From Pseudomonas chlororaphis (GTDB taxonomy: Bacteria; Pseudomonadota; Gammaproteobacteria; Pseudomonadales; Pseudomonadaceae): a stretch of DNA of 64,000 nucleotides. The stretch is taken from positions 868,001 to 932,000 of the forward strand of contig NZ_MOAL01000004.1 of the NCBI RefSeq assembly GCF_003731765.1, in the 5' to 3' direction. The position numbers and the translations under genes are program-made. Positions 53,400 through 62,651 of the stretch are shown here, piece after piece; the first letter of the stretch is position 1; each line of letters begins with the position of its first letter. The notes beneath the pieces are model-generated. The model did no database searches, was not told the origin of the DNA, and saw only the letters and a list, made by a program, of their open reading frames with translations.

Positions 53400-54596
53400 G
53401 TGTTCCAGCATGTCGATGCCTACGCGGGTGACCCGATTCTCTCGTTGATGGAGACCTTCAAGCAGGACCCCCGCGCCGATAAGGTCAACCTGGGTATCGG
53501 CTTGTATTACAACGAAGACGGCATCATTCCCCAGTTGCACGCGGTGCGTGTGGCCCAGGCGCAGATCGCCGCCCAGGACCACGACGCGTCCCTGTACCTG
53601 CCCATGGAAGGCCTGGCGCCGTATCGCCAAGAGGTTCAGGCGCTGTTGTTCGGCGAGCAGCACCCGCTGCTGCAGGCTGGGCGCGTGGCCACGGTGCAGA
53701 CCGTGGGCGGCTCGGGGGCGTTGAAGGTCGGGGCGGATTTCCTCAAGCGCTACTTTCCCGAGGCCGAAGTCTGGGTCAGCGATCCGACCTGGGACAACCA
53801 TCGGGTGCTGTTCGCCGGGGCCGGTTTCAAGGTCCACAGCTATCCCTACTTCGACCCGCAAACCCGGGGCGTGGATTTCGCTGCCATGCTCGCCACCCTG
53901 GAACAGGTGCCGGCCGGCAGCATCATCCTGCTGCACCCGTGCTGCCATAACCCTACCGGCGCCGACCTGACGCCCGCGCAGTGGGATCAGTTGATCGCCC
54001 TGGTGGTACGCCGTGACCTGCTGCCGTTCCTCGACATTGCCTATCAGGGCTTTGGCGGCACCCTCGACGAAGATGCCTATGCCATTCGCGCCATGGCCGA
54101 CGCCGGTATTCCCTTCTTGGTGAGCAACTCGTTTTCCAAGATTTTCTCCCTGTACGGCGAGCGCGTTGGCGGCCTGTCGGTGGTCTGCGAAGACGCCCAG
54201 GCGGCCGACCGAGTGCTGGGGCAACTCAAGTCCACGATACGCCGCAACTACTCCAGCCCGCCGGCCTTCGGGGCCCAGGTGGTGGCGCGGATCCTGCGGG
54301 ACCCGCTGCTCAAGGCCGACTGGATCGCCGAGGTCAAGGCCATGCGTGAGCGCATCCTGGAAATGCGCAGCCTGCTGGTCGGTGCGATGAAACAGGTGCT
54401 GCCGGCACAGGACTTCGACTACCTGCTGCGCCAGCGTGGCATGTTCAGCTACACCGGTTTCAGCGTGGCGCAGATCAGCCGCCTGCGCGATGAATTCGGC
54501 GTGTACCTGATCGACAGCGGCCGGGTGTGCATGGCCGGCTTGAACCACGGCAATGTACAGCGCGTGGCGGCGGCGTTCGCGGCGGTCAATCGCTGA
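53400..54596 (+). CDS. tyrB: Aromatic amino acid aminotransferase
   Basis: PLP class I aminotransferase, 398 residues, interconverting Phe/Tyr and phenylpyruvate/4-hydroxyphenylpyruvate, also active on Asp. The PLP lysine is Lys247 in [30 protein letters not shown] and [11 protein letters not shown] position the pyridine ring; the C-terminal GRVCMAGLN carries the substrate-carboxylate Arg. Translation starts at GTG 53400 with AGGAG 9 bp upstream. With PheC-like and AroP genes close by, it can complete a phenylalanine/tyrosine route; direction, synthetic or catabolic, is not fixed by sequence. Confidence 0.93.
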   Translation: MFQHVDAYAGDPILSLMETFKQDPRADKVNLGIGLYYNEDGIIPQLHAVRVAQAQIAAQDHDASLYLPMEGLAPYRQEVQALLFGEQHPLLQAGRVATVQTVGGSGALKVGADFLKRYFPEAEVWVSDPTWDNHRVLFAGAGFKVHSYPYFDPQTRGVDFAAMLATLEQVPAGSIILLHPCCHNPTGADLTPAQWDQLIALVVRRDLLPFLDIAYQGFGGTLDEDAYAIRAMADAGIPFLVSNSFSKIFSLYGERVGGLSVVCEDAQAADRVLGQLKSTIRRNYSSPPAFGAQVVARILRDPLLKADWIAEVKAMRERILEMRSLLVGAMKQVLPAQDFDYLLRQRGMFSYTGFSVAQISRLRDEFGVYLIDSGRVCMAGLNHGNVQRVAAAFAAVNR

Positions 54597-54620
54597 CCCC
54601 AAGGAGGTGCCGAGACGCGG

Positions 54621-55505
54621 CTAGGGCGCCTTGCGCCGCCGTTGCGTGCGGCTCGGTGCCTCTGCCATGGCCAGCAGCAGTTGGCCCAGTTCTTGTGCGG
54701 CGGGGCTTTGTTCGCCAGCGCCCCAGGCCAGTAGGAAATGCGCCGTGGGCAGCGGCGGCAAGCCGTACTCGCCGTCGATGATGCGCAGGCCTGGCTTGAG
54801 GTCACTGGCCATTTGTACCGTGACACCGAGCCCGGCCAGCACCGCTGTGCGAATCCCTTCCTGGCTCGGTGAGCTGAACGCCAGGTGCCATGGCGTCGCG
54901 CTGTGCTGCAAGGCATCCACCCCCACTTGGCGATTGACGCAGGGCATCGGGGCCAGGGCCAATGGCAGCGAGGTCTCGGCGTTCCAGTCGAAATGTTGTG
55001 CGGCAACCCAGACAAACTGTGCGCTGCGCAGCACGGGGTCGCTGCTGGCAAGCCCCGGTTCCGAGAGCACCACCGCCAGGTCCAGTTCGCCGGCCTTGAG
55101 CATCTTGCGCAAGTCCAGGTAGGTGCCGACATTCACGTCCAGGCGCACCTTGGGAAAGGCCCTGGCAAACTGCCCCAGCAGCGGCGGCAGGCGCTCACCC
55201 ATAAAGGTTTCCGGCACCCCGAAACGCACCACGCCACACAGCTTCGTCGGTTGGAACCGCTGGGCCAGGGCGTCCATGGCGTCGAGAATGGTGTGGGCGT
55301 GGTGCAACACCTCCTGGCCCTCTTCAGTCAGGGTCAGGCGCCGGGTGGTTCGGTACAGCAGGGGGCGGCCCAGTTGTTCTTCGAGGCGACGAATCTGATG
55401 GCTGACAGCTGACTGGGTGAGGTTCAGGCGCTCGGCGGCGCGGGTAAAGCCGCCGCTTTCCTGGACGGCGACCAGAGCGCGCAGCAGGGAGGGATCGATG
55501 TCCAT
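54621..55505 (-). CDS. LysR-family regulator divergent from DHA2 efflux gene
   Basis: LTTR of 294 residues. Winged helix: DPSLLRALVAVQESGGFTRAAERL, TQSAVSHQIRRLEEQLGRPLLYRTTRRLTLTEEG. The effector domain contains PTKLCGVVRFGVPETFMGERLPPLL and AGLGVTVQMASDLKPGLRI. ATG 55505 is chosen over an in-frame ATG 18 bp upstream. Its C-terminus is Arg-rich. The divergent partner is an MFS exporter, with an inverted repeat between them, so it likely controls drug or metabolite efflux. It is tail-to-tail with tyrB. Confidence 0.88.
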   Translation of the reverse strand: MDIDPSLLRALVAVQESGGFTRAAERLNLTQSAVSHQIRRLEEQLGRPLLYRTTRRLTLTEEGQEVLHHAHTILDAMDALAQRFQPTKLCGVVRFGVPETFMGERLPPLLGQFARAFPKVRLDVNVGTYLDLRKMLKAGELDLAVVLSEPGLASSDPVLRSAQFVWVAAQHFDWNAETSLPLALAPMPCVNRQVGVDALQHSATPWHLAFSSPSQEGIRTAVLAGLGVTVQMASDLKPGLRIIDGEYGLPPLPTAHFLLAWGAGEQSPAAQELGQLLLAMAEAPSRTQRRRKAP

Positions 55506-55521
55506 GGGCGGTGCTCTATCC

Positions 55522-55567
55522 ATGATGGAAATTACTGAATGCTAATAAATTAAATCATTTCCGTCAT
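55522..55567. promoter_or_regulatory. Inverted repeat between LysR and MFS genes
   Basis: ATGATGGAAAT (55522-55532) and ATTTCCGTCAT (55557-55567) are inverted copies (10 of 11 bases) around a 24-bp AT-rich core (CTAATAAATTAAAT). It is the likely operator and promoter region for the divergent pair. Confidence 0.5.
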
Positions 55568-55659
55568 CAAGGCCGTATGCCCAGACTTCAGCCTCCAGCC
55601 GGCTGGGGCGTTGCCCCGGACGTGGGCTGGACTCACCTACGGACTTTGGAAAACCCTCG

Positions 55660-57186
55660 ATGCCCCCTTCAGATTCGCGTAACCACCAGGCCTTGGCCGC
55701 CATCTGCCTGGCCGCCTTGATGTTCGGCCTGGAAATCTCCAGCGTACCGGTGATATTGCCGGCCCTTGAACAGCACTTACGGGCTCGTTTCACGGACCTG
55801 CAATGGGTCATGAATGCCTACACCCTGGCCTGCACCGTGGTGTTGATGGCCACCGGCGCATTGGCCGACCGCTTTGGCCGCAAGCGCTTGTTTGTGCTGA
55901 GTATCCTGGCCTTTGGTGGCGCCTCGCTGCTCTGCGGGCTGGCCCATGACACGGCTCTGTTGATCACCGCCCGTGGCGTTCAGGGCATGGCCGGTGGCGC
56001 GATGCTGATTACTCAGGTGGCGATCCTCTCCCAGCAGTTTCGCGAGGGGCGCGAGCGTGGCCGGGCCTTTGCTGCCTGGGGGATGGTGTTTGGCATTGGC
56101 CTGGGGTTCGGGCCGATCATCGGCGGCGCCATCGTCGCCGTCAGCAGTTGGCCGTGGATCTTCCTTGTGCACCTGCCCCTGGCGTTGGTGACCTGTGCCT
56201 TGGCCATCGGCGGGGTGCGCGAATCGCGCCATGAGCAAACGGGCCGGTTGGATGTCGGCGGCATCCTGCTGTTGTCCCTGGCGGTGCTGGGTTTGACCCT
56301 CTTGTTGACCCAAGGCTCGCAGTGGGCCAGCCGGCCGGTCATCGGGTTGGGCATTCTGCTGGCCAGCCTGCTGTGTATCGGCGCATTTGTACGGGTCGAG
56401 CGTCGCCACCCGCAGCCGATGTTCGAGCTGGGCGTGTTCAAGAACCGGCCGTTCAGCGGCGCCCTCATGGGCTCCATCGGAATGAACTTCAGTTTCTGGC
56501 CATTGATGATTTACCTGCCGCTGTATTTCCAGGGCGCCCTGGGCTACGACAGCGTGGCCTGCGGCCTGGCGCTGCTGGCCTATACCTTGCCGACCTTGGT
56601 TTTTCCAGCGGTGGGCGAGCGCCTGGCCCTGCGTTATCAGGCGGCGCGGGTGATTCCTGGCGGCCTATGGTGCATCGGCCTGGGCTTTATGCTGATGTAC
56701 CTCGGCAGCCGCCAGGTCGATGCCAGCGGGCTGAGCTTGTTACCGGGCTGCTTGCTGGCGGGTATCGGCCTGGGCATCACCAACACCCCGGTCACCAATA
56801 CCACCACGCGGTCCTTGCCCAGCGCCCGGGCGGGCATGGCGTCGGGAATCGACATGAGTGCGCGGATGATTTCCCTGGCACTGAACATCGCGCTGATGGG
56901 CCTGGTTCTGGTGGCGGGAATTGTCGCGTACCTGCAGCCAGGCCTTATCTTTGCGGTGGATGGGCAAACCCTCTATGGCTGGGCGCAAAGCATTGCCGCG
57001 GGGCAGCTCTCGGTTGTCGCCGAAGGTGGGCTGCAACCCTTCTCCGAAGCCTCTGCGCGAATGGCCTTGGCTCATGGTTTTGGCTGGGTCCTGCTGTATG
57101 GCTGCGTGAGCGTCTGGGGGTTGGCCCTGGGCAGTTGGCTGATCTTCAATCGTCGTCAATGCCCGGCGCTTGGTACCTCGGTGTGA
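55660..57186 (+). CDS. MFS drug:H+ antiporter, DHA2 (EmrB/QacA/SmvA) family
   Basis: 508 residues with 14 predicted spans. Motif A is LADRFGRKRLFV, motif C GMVFGIGLGFGPIIGGAIV, and the first helix carries the DHA2 pattern GLEISSVPVILPAL with an acidic Glu. The C-terminal loop between spans 13 and 14 is long and periplasmic (QSIAAGQLSVVAEGGLQPFSEASARMAL), as in SmvA/QacA. No EmrA-like partner gene is adjacent. It is divergent from the LysR gene, its likely regulator. Substrates are probably hydrophobic cations, but not determinable. The ribosome site before ATG 55660 is weak (TTTGGAAAA). Confidence 0.9.
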   Translation: MPPSDSRNHQALAAICLAALMFGLEISSVPVILPALEQHLRARFTDLQWVMNAYTLACTVVLMATGALADRFGRKRLFVLSILAFGGASLLCGLAHDTALLITARGVQGMAGGAMLITQVAILSQQFREGRERGRAFAAWGMVFGIGLGFGPIIGGAIVAVSSWPWIFLVHLPLALVTCALAIGGVRESRHEQTGRLDVGGILLLSLAVLGLTLLLTQGSQWASRPVIGLGILLASLLCIGAFVRVERRHPQPMFELGVFKNRPFSGALMGSIGMNFSFWPLMIYLPLYFQGALGYDSVACGLALLAYTLPTLVFPAVGERLALRYQAARVIPGGLWCIGLGFMLMYLGSRQVDASGLSLLPGCLLAGIGLGITNTPVTNTTTRSLPSARAGMASGIDMSARMISLALNIALMGLVLVAGIVAYLQPGLIFAVDGQTLYGWAQSIAAGQLSVVAEGGLQPFSEASARMALAHGFGWVLLYGCVSVWGLALGSWLIFNRRQCPALGTSV

Positions 57187-57212
57187 GTCGTTGACGCGCC
57201 TGGGCCCGGCAT

Positions 57213-57245
57213 AAAAAAGGCGCCGCCGCGAGCGGCGGGGGCGCC
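57213..57245 (-). terminator. Rho-independent terminator downstream of potF
   Basis: On the minus strand: GGCGCC, three-base bulge, GCCGC, tetra-like loop, GCGGC, GGCGCC and then TTTTTT. It lies about 100 bp past the stop of the putrescine-binding-protein gene and ends the polyamine operon. Confidence 0.8.
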
Positions 57246-57345
57246 AAGGGTTCACCCGAGCCGAGGGAGCCAGGTGAGGCCGTTCACAGCAGGGTCGCGG
57301 TGGTAAGGCGCGACCGGAACGGAATCGGTGAAGGCCAGGGCCGGG

Positions 57346-58443
57346 TTACTGGCCCAGTTTGACCTTGGTCCAGCCGCGGGTCATGACCCGTTGCACGGCA
57401 ATCGGTTGGTCTGGCACGGCGTAGAGGGTCGCGAGCACGTTTTGCGGCGGGTAGGACGCCGGGTCATTGCGAATCGCTTCATCCACCAAGGGCGTGGCGG
57501 CGGCGTTGGCGTTGCTGTAGCCGACGCTGTTGGTGACCTCGGCGATGATGTCCGGGCGCATCAGGAAATTCATGAACACGTAGGCGTTATCGACGTTGGC
57601 CGCATCCTTGGGGATAGCCACCATGTCGTAGAAGCTGCCTGCGCCTTCCTTGGGAATGCTGTAGTCGATCTGCACCTGGTTGCCGGCTTCCTCGGCCCGG
57701 GAGCGGGCTTGCAGCACGTCGCCGGAATAACCCACGGCCACGCAGATATTGCCGTTGGCCAGGTCCGAGATGTACTTGGAGGAGTGGAAGTAGGCCACGC
57801 TCGGGCGGATCTTCATAAACAGTGCCTGGGCCTCGGCGATCTGCTGTTTATCCTGGCTGTTCACCGGGTAGCCCAAGTAGTGCAGGGCGGCCGGGAGCAT
57901 CTCCGTGGGCGAGTCGAGGAAGCTGATGCCGCAGGCCTTGAGCTTCTCGGCGTTCTCGGGCTTGAACAGCAGGTCCCAGGAGTTCACCGGGGCGTTGCTG
58001 CCCAGGGCCTGCTGGACCTTCTGCGGGTTGTAGCCGATGCCGATCGAGCCCCACATATAGGGGAAGGCATAGGCGTTGCCCGGGTCGCTGGCGGCAGCGT
58101 TGTTCAGCAGCACCGGGTTGAGGTTCTGCCAGTTCGGCAGCTTGGACTTGTCCAGGGGCTGATAGACCCCGGCCTTGATCTGCTTGGCCAGGAAGCTGTT
58201 GGACGGGACCACGATGTCGTAGCCCGACTTGCCGGCCAGCAGCCGCGCCTCCAGGGTTTCGTTGCTGTCGAAGACGTCGTAGGTGACATGGATGCCGGTC
58301 TCGGCCTCGAACTTTTTCAGGGTGTCCGGGGCGATGTAGTCCGACCAGTTGTAGACGCGCAGGACCTTGTCGTTGGCCTGGGCGCCGGTGGCCAGCGCGC
58401 TCATCAAGGACAGTGCCAGTAGAGTCCTGCCAGGGGTTTTCAT
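57346..58443 (-). CDS. potF: Putrescine-binding periplasmic protein (PotF/SpuD family)
   Basis: 365 residues. Signal peptide ends near ATGAQA (residue 23), then [26 protein letters not shown], the family N-terminal strand and a ligand-contact region (WSDY). [13 protein letters not shown] and [18 protein letters not shown] carry further aromatic and acidic ligand residues. It delivers putrescine to the PotGHI pump. Unusually it is the last gene, separated from potI by 181 bp containing REP/REPIN elements, whereas in E. coli potF comes first. It may also have its own promoter. Confidence 0.93.
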   Translation of the reverse strand: MKTPGRTLLALSLMSALATGAQANDKVLRVYNWSDYIAPDTLKKFEAETGIHVTYDVFDSNETLEARLLAGKSGYDIVVPSNSFLAKQIKAGVYQPLDKSKLPNWQNLNPVLLNNAAASDPGNAYAFPYMWGSIGIGYNPQKVQQALGSNAPVNSWDLLFKPENAEKLKACGISFLDSPTEMLPAALHYLGYPVNSQDKQQIAEAQALFMKIRPSVAYFHSSKYISDLANGNICVAVGYSGDVLQARSRAEEAGNQVQIDYSIPKEGAGSFYDMVAIPKDAANVDNAYVFMNFLMRPDIIAEVTNSVGYSNANAAATPLVDEAIRNDPASYPPQNVLATLYAVPDQPIAVQRVMTRGWTKVKLGQ

Positions 58444-58496
58444 GGGTACAACTCCATTTCTTATTGTGCAGAGGGTTGCAGGGGCGATGCGAGGTT

Positions 58497-58628
58497 ATCG
58501 CCGGCAAGCCGGCTACAGGGAAGGTGTGATTGTTGTAGGCGCTGGCTTGCCAGCGATGACGTCCGTGCATCCGACCGAAAATCCGGCGCTGGTGCGGATG
58601 ACGCCATCGCCGGCAAGCCGGCTCCTAC
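58497..58628. repeat. REP singlet plus REPIN between potI and potF
   Basis: A lone REP half (ATCGCCGGCAAGCCGGCTAC, 58497-58516) is followed by a REPIN (GTAGGCGCTGGCTTGCCAGC from 58535, right arm GGCAAGCCGGCTCCTAC ending 58628). The REPIN right arm contains the stop codon of potI. Such hairpins can stabilise upstream mRNA and set different levels of permease and binding protein. Confidence 0.82.
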
Positions 58629-59506
58629 GCCGTTGTGGTAGTGCGCGCTTCAGGGGCCTGCCAGCTTTCGTTGGCGGTTTGTTCCATGGCGTCCTGGATC
58701 GCCCGTTTGCGGTTGGCTTCGGCCTTGCGGCTGAAGTACCAGACCAGGAAGGTGGCGAGCGACACCGCCAACAGAATCAGGCTGGCCACGGCGTTGATTT
58801 CCGGTTTGACCCCCAGGCGCACGGCGGAAAAGACTTCCATCGGCAGGGTGGTGGAGCCGGGGCCCGACACGAAGCTGGCCAGCACCAGGTCATCCAGCGA
58901 CAGGGCGAAGGACATCATGCCGCCGGCTGCCAGGGATGGCGCGATCATCGGAATGGTGATCAGGAAGAACACTTTGAACGGCCGTGCGCCCAGGTCCATG
59001 GCCGCCTCTTCGATGGACAGGTCCAGTTCGCGCAGGCGGGCCGACACCACCACCGCCACATAGGCGGCACAGAAGGTGGTGTGGGCGATCCAGATGGTGA
59101 CGATGCCGCGCTCCATGGGCCAGCCGATCAACTGGGCCATGGCCACGAACAGCAGCAACAGCGAGAGGCCGGTGATCACTTCCGGCATCACCAAGGGCGC
59201 GGTCACCAGGCCGCCGAACAGGGTGCGGCCCTTGAAGCGGGTGACCCGGGTCAGCACGAAGGCGGCCAGGGTGCCCAGGGCCACGGCGGCAACGGCGGTG
59301 TAGCAGGCAATCTCCAGGGAGCGCAGCACTGAGCCCATGAGCTGGGTGTTGTCCAACAGGCCGACGTACCACTTCAACGACCAGCCGCCCCACACCGTCA
59401 CCAGCTTCGACGCGTTGAACGAGTAGATCACCAGGATCAGCATCGGCAGGTAGATAAACAGCAGGCCGAGCACCAGCATCAGTTTTGCAAAGCCGAAACG
59501 CTTCAT
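58625..59506 (-). CDS. potI: Putrescine ABC transporter permease PotI
   Basis: 293 residues, six spans. The EAA loop that docks the ATPase is EEAAMDLGARPFKVFFLITIPMIAPS. The N-terminus FAKLMLVLGLLFIYLPMLILVIYSFN matches PotI/SpuH. Its start overlaps the potH stop (ATGA), so the two permeases are translationally coupled and pair one-to-one in the membrane. The final residues run through a REPIN arm, so the last few codons (EARTTTTA) differ from relatives, probably from repeat insertion. Confidence 0.94.
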   Translation of the reverse strand: MKRFGFAKLMLVLGLLFIYLPMLILVIYSFNASKLVTVWGGWSLKWYVGLLDNTQLMGSVLRSLEIACYTAVAAVALGTLAAFVLTRVTRFKGRTLFGGLVTAPLVMPEVITGLSLLLLFVAMAQLIGWPMERGIVTIWIAHTTFCAAYVAVVVSARLRELDLSIEEAAMDLGARPFKVFFLITIPMIAPSLAAGGMMSFALSLDDLVLASFVSGPGSTTLPMEVFSAVRLGVKPEINAVASLILLAVSLATFLVWYFSRKAEANRKRAIQDAMEQTANESWQAPEARTTTTA

Positions 59507-60414
59507 GCCCGTGCCTCCATTTCTTTGGCCTGGCTGCGGTTGAACAGCAGGATTGGAATAATCAGGATCGCCAGCATCACCACCGCCAGGGCGGAGGCCA
59601 CCGGCCAGTCGCGGTTATTGAAGAACTCTTGCCACAGCACACGGCCGATCATCAGGGTTTCCGGGCCGCCCAGCAGTTCCGGAATCACGAACTCGCCGAC
59701 CACCGGAATGAACACCAGCATGCAACCGGCGATGATGCCGTTCTTGGCCAGGGGCACGGTGATTTTCCAGAAGTTGTTGAAGTTGCTCGAACCCAGGTCC
59801 GAGGCCGCTTCCAGCAGGCTCTGGTCGTGCTTTACCAGGTTGGCGTAGAGCGGCAGGATCATGAACGGCAGGTAGGCGTACACCACCCCGATGTACACCG
59901 CGGTGTTGGTGTTGAGGATCTCGATCGGGCTGGAGGTCAGGCCGCTCCACATCAGGAAGGCGTTGAGCAGGCCGTTGTTGCTGAGGATGCCCATCCACGC
60001 ATAGACGCGAATCAGGATCGCGGTCCAGGTCGGCATCATGATCAACAGCAGCAGGACGTTTTGCGCTTCCTTGCTGGCCTTGGTGATGGCGTAGGCCATG
60101 GGAAAGCCCACCACCAGGCACATCAGGGTGCTGAGCAGGGCGACTTTCAGCGAGCCCAGGTAGGCCGAGATGTAGAGCTCGTCCCCGGCCAGCAGCGCGT
60201 AGTTGCCCAGGTTCAGCAGCAGCTGGAATTTCTCCTCGGCGAAGCTGTAGATCTCCGAGTAGGGCGGAATGGCCAGGGCCGCTTCCGAGAAGCTGATCTT
60301 CATCACCAAGAAGAACGGCAGCATGAAGAACAGGAACAGCCAGAGGAAGGGAATGCCGATCACCAACTTGCGACCGCTGGGCAGCACACGGATCAAACGC
60401 TGATTCAGAGTCAT
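59503..60414 (-). CDS. potH: Putrescine ABC transporter permease PotH
   Basis: 303 residues, six spans. IGIPFLWLFLFFMLPFFLVMKISFSEA is the family first span; the EAA loop is LEAASDLGSSNFNNFWKITVPLAK. ATG 60414 is chosen because GAGGA lies 8 bp upstream; another ATG at 60429 overlaps the potG stop as ATGA and would add five residues. It works with PotI as the channel of the putrescine importer. Confidence 0.93.
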   Translation of the reverse strand: MTLNQRLIRVLPSGRKLVIGIPFLWLFLFFMLPFFLVMKISFSEAALAIPPYSEIYSFAEEKFQLLLNLGNYALLAGDELYISAYLGSLKVALLSTLMCLVVGFPMAYAITKASKEAQNVLLLLIMMPTWTAILIRVYAWMGILSNNGLLNAFLMWSGLTSSPIEILNTNTAVYIGVVYAYLPFMILPLYANLVKHDQSLLEAASDLGSSNFNNFWKITVPLAKNGIIAGCMLVFIPVVGEFVIPELLGGPETLMIGRVLWQEFFNNRDWPVASALAVVMLAILIIPILLFNRSQAKEMEARA

Positions 60415-60425
60415 GGCGGAGGTCC

Positions 60426-61568
60426 TCATGCGCGCAGTACCACGCCGCTGTCGTCTTCCCACCAGACGTAGACCTGGTCATCCCAGGTCGGCCGTGCGCC
60501 ACGTCGCTCGGCGTTGGCCATGAACGACTGGACGATCTTGCCGCCGGGCAATTCGACGTAGAACACTGAGTGGCCGCCGAGGTAGGCGATGTCGTGGACC
60601 TTGCCCTGGGACCAGTTGTAGCGGGCCTCGGGCGCGGTGCTGCTGACCAGCATTTTTTCCGGGCGGATGGCGTAGGTCACCGACTTGTCCTGCACCGAGG
60701 TGCTGACACCGTGGCCGACGTAGATCTTCTGTTCCAGCTCCGGGCAGTGAATCACCGCGTAGCCTTCCTGATCCTCGATGACTGTGCCGTCGAAGGCGTT
60801 CACGTTGCCGATGAACTCGCAGACCATGCGGCTGACCGGCGCTTCATAGATGTCGATCGGGCTGCCGATCTGGGCAATCCAGCCCAAGTGCATGATGGCG
60901 ATGCGCTGGGCCATGGTCATGGCCTCTTCCTGGTCGTGGGTCACCATCACGCAGGTCACGCCCACGCGTTCGATGATTTCCACCAGCTCCAGCTGCATCT
61001 GCGAGCGCAGCTTTTTATCCAGGGCGCCCATGGGTTCGTCGAGCAGCAGCAGTTTCGGGCGCTTGGCCAGGGAGCGGGCCAGGGCCACACGTTGGCGCTG
61101 GCCACCGGACAGTTGGTGAGGGCGGCGCTTGGCGTACTGGGTCATGTGCACCAGCTTGAGCATTTCCTCGACCCGGGCCTCGATTTCGCTGGCGGGCAAG
61201 CGGTCCTGCTTGAGGCCGAAGGCAATGTTCTGCGCCACGGTCATGTGTGGGAACAGTGCGTAAGACTGGAACATCATGTTGATCGGCCGCTCGTAGGGCG
61301 GCATGTCGGTAATGTCTACGCCATCCAGGTAGATGCGTCCTTCGGTGGGCCGTTCGAAGCCGGCCAGCATCCGCAGCAGGGTGGATTTGCCGGACCCCGA
61401 ACCGCCGAGCAGGGCGAAGATTTCCCCTTGGTGAATCTCCAGGGACACATCATCTACCGCCACGGTTTCATCGAATTTCTTGGTCACGCGGTCGACCTTG
61501 ACCAGAACCTTCTGCGGCGCCGGGTGGCCTTCAAGGGCCTTGCGGTAAGTGCTGGAGGCGTTTGCCAT
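60426..61568 (-). CDS. potG: Putrescine ABC transporter ATPase PotG
   Basis: 380 residues. Walker A GGSGSGKST, Q-loop (MMFQSYALFPHMTV), signature LSGGQRQRVALARSLA, Walker B KLLLLDEPMGALDKKL and H-loop VMVTHDQEEAM are all intact. A C-terminal TOBE-type regulatory domain follows (residues 250-380). It is the first gene of the G-H-I-F unit; a 245-bp spacer with two hairpins separates it from puuD. No promoter consensus is evident immediately upstream, so transcription may start in the spacer or at puuD. Confidence 0.95.
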   Translation of the reverse strand: MANASSTYRKALEGHPAPQKVLVKVDRVTKKFDETVAVDDVSLEIHQGEIFALLGGSGSGKSTLLRMLAGFERPTEGRIYLDGVDITDMPPYERPINMMFQSYALFPHMTVAQNIAFGLKQDRLPASEIEARVEEMLKLVHMTQYAKRRPHQLSGGQRQRVALARSLAKRPKLLLLDEPMGALDKKLRSQMQLELVEIIERVGVTCVMVTHDQEEAMTMAQRIAIMHLGWIAQIGSPIDIYEAPVSRMVCEFIGNVNAFDGTVIEDQEGYAVIHCPELEQKIYVGHGVSTSVQDKSVTYAIRPEKMLVSSTAPEARYNWSQGKVHDIAYLGGHSVFYVELPGGKIVQSFMANAERRGARPTWDDQVYVWWEDDSGVVLRA

Positions 61569-61593
61569 GTGAAACTCCCAACAGGTGTCAGTC

Positions 61594-61650
61594 GCCGGGC
61601 CAAAGGCGGCCCGGCTTGAAGTGGATGGCCAACCCGCGTGGGGCGGGTTG
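61594..61650. other. Two consecutive hairpins in the puuD-potG spacer
   Basis: Hairpin 1: GCCGGGCC (61594-61601) with GGCCCGGC (61608-61615), 6-base loop. Hairpin 2: CAACCCGC (61630-61637) with GCGGGTTG (61643-61650), 5-base loop. Both are perfect 8-bp stems without T tracts, 25 to 80 bp upstream of potG on its strand. They may attenuate read-through from puuD or structure the potG leader. Confidence 0.45.
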
Positions 61651-61813
61651 ATTCGGCGCAGCCGTCCTGGCTGCCTGACGCTATTTGTTGTTGTGGTCTT
61701 GCCGTGTGTTGCTCACGCCGAACGTCGGGCGCACGCGGGTGCGCTCGCCGCTGGGGCAGGGCGTGTGGTTCGTTGAAGGGCTGGAGTGGCTGCCGTGGAA
61801 CGGCAGCCACGGC

Positions 61814-62569
61814 TCAGCGACGTTGCGCGGCGCGTTGCCGGCAGGCGTCGCCAAAGGCCTGGAAAATACTCAAGTAGGGCGGGTTGGACAGGACCTGCCA
61901 TTCCGGGTGCCACTGCACGCCGAAGGCGAACGCCTGGCTGTTTTCCACGGATACGGCCTCGATCAGGCCATCCGGTGCCACGGCCTCGACCCGCAGGCCG
62001 TCGGCCAGGCGGTCGATGCCCTGGCTGTGGATCGAGTTGACCTGGATCTCGCCGGACAGGCCCATGCGCTCGAACACGCCGCCGGGCTGGATCGTCACCG
62101 GGTGCGCCGGGGCGTACTGCACCTCGACGCGCGGGTCGTCGGCTTCGCGGTGGTCGAGCATGCCCGGCACCTCATGCACCTTCTGGTGCAGGCTGCCGCC
62201 GAAGGCCACGTTGAGTTCCTGGAAACCGCGGCAGATGCCCAGCACCGGCACACCGGCCGCGATGGCGGCGCGCAGCAGGGGCAGGGTGGTGGCGTCCCGT
62301 TGTGGGTCATGGGCGGTGCCCGCTTCGCTGGGCGGCCCCTGATAGTGGAAGGGCTCCACATTGGACGGCGAGCCGGTGAACAGCAGGCCATCCAGGTGCT
62401 CGAACAGGCCCTGGATGTCGGTCAGGTCGGCCAGGGACGGAATCACCACCGGCAGCCCCAGGGCCGCGACGCTGACGGCCCGCAAGTACTTGTCACCGCT
62501 GACATGGTAGGGGTGCAGCCCGATCTCTTTGACGCACGCAGTTACGCCGATCAATGGCTTGAGTGCCAT
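61814..62569 (-). CDS. puuD: Gamma-glutamyl-GABA hydrolase, class I glutamine amidotransferase fold
   Basis: 251 residues. It releases GABA from gamma-glutamyl-GABA in the gamma-glutamylated putrescine pathway. The nucleophile is Cys113 in GVPVLGICRGFQELNVAFGG; the His-Glu pair is in FGVQWHPEW. ATG 62569 with AGGTGATAAAA upstream is preferred over ATG 62590. It is divergent from the glutamate-putrescine ligase gene and upstream of the putrescine transporter, so uptake, glutamylation and hydrolysis genes sit together. The intermediate oxidase and dehydrogenase are not in the window. Confidence 0.94.
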   Translation of the reverse strand: MALKPLIGVTACVKEIGLHPYHVSGDKYLRAVSVAALGLPVVIPSLADLTDIQGLFEHLDGLLFTGSPSNVEPFHYQGPPSEAGTAHDPQRDATTLPLLRAAIAAGVPVLGICRGFQELNVAFGGSLHQKVHEVPGMLDHREADDPRVEVQYAPAHPVTIQPGGVFERMGLSGEIQVNSIHSQGIDRLADGLRVEAVAPDGLIEAVSVENSQAFAFGVQWHPEWQVLSNPPYLSIFQAFGDACRQRAAQRR

Positions 62570-62632
62570 TTTTATCACCTCGAAATTCACGCTGGAACGA
62601 GTTTTTCCAGAGCTTAGCCTCGTTGATTTTAA

Positions 62633-62651
62633 TTGACAACTTCAATGTCAA
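62633..62651. promoter_or_regulatory. Inverted repeat TTGACA-N7-TGTCAA in the puuD / ligase intergenic region
   Basis: Arms TTGACA (62633-62638) and TGTCAA (62646-62651) are exact complements, and each could act as a -35 box on its strand. The 265-bp region also has a 10-bp direct repeat AATAATTAAC at 62726 and 62812. Likely regulator-binding DNA for the divergent polyamine genes. Confidence 0.4.
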
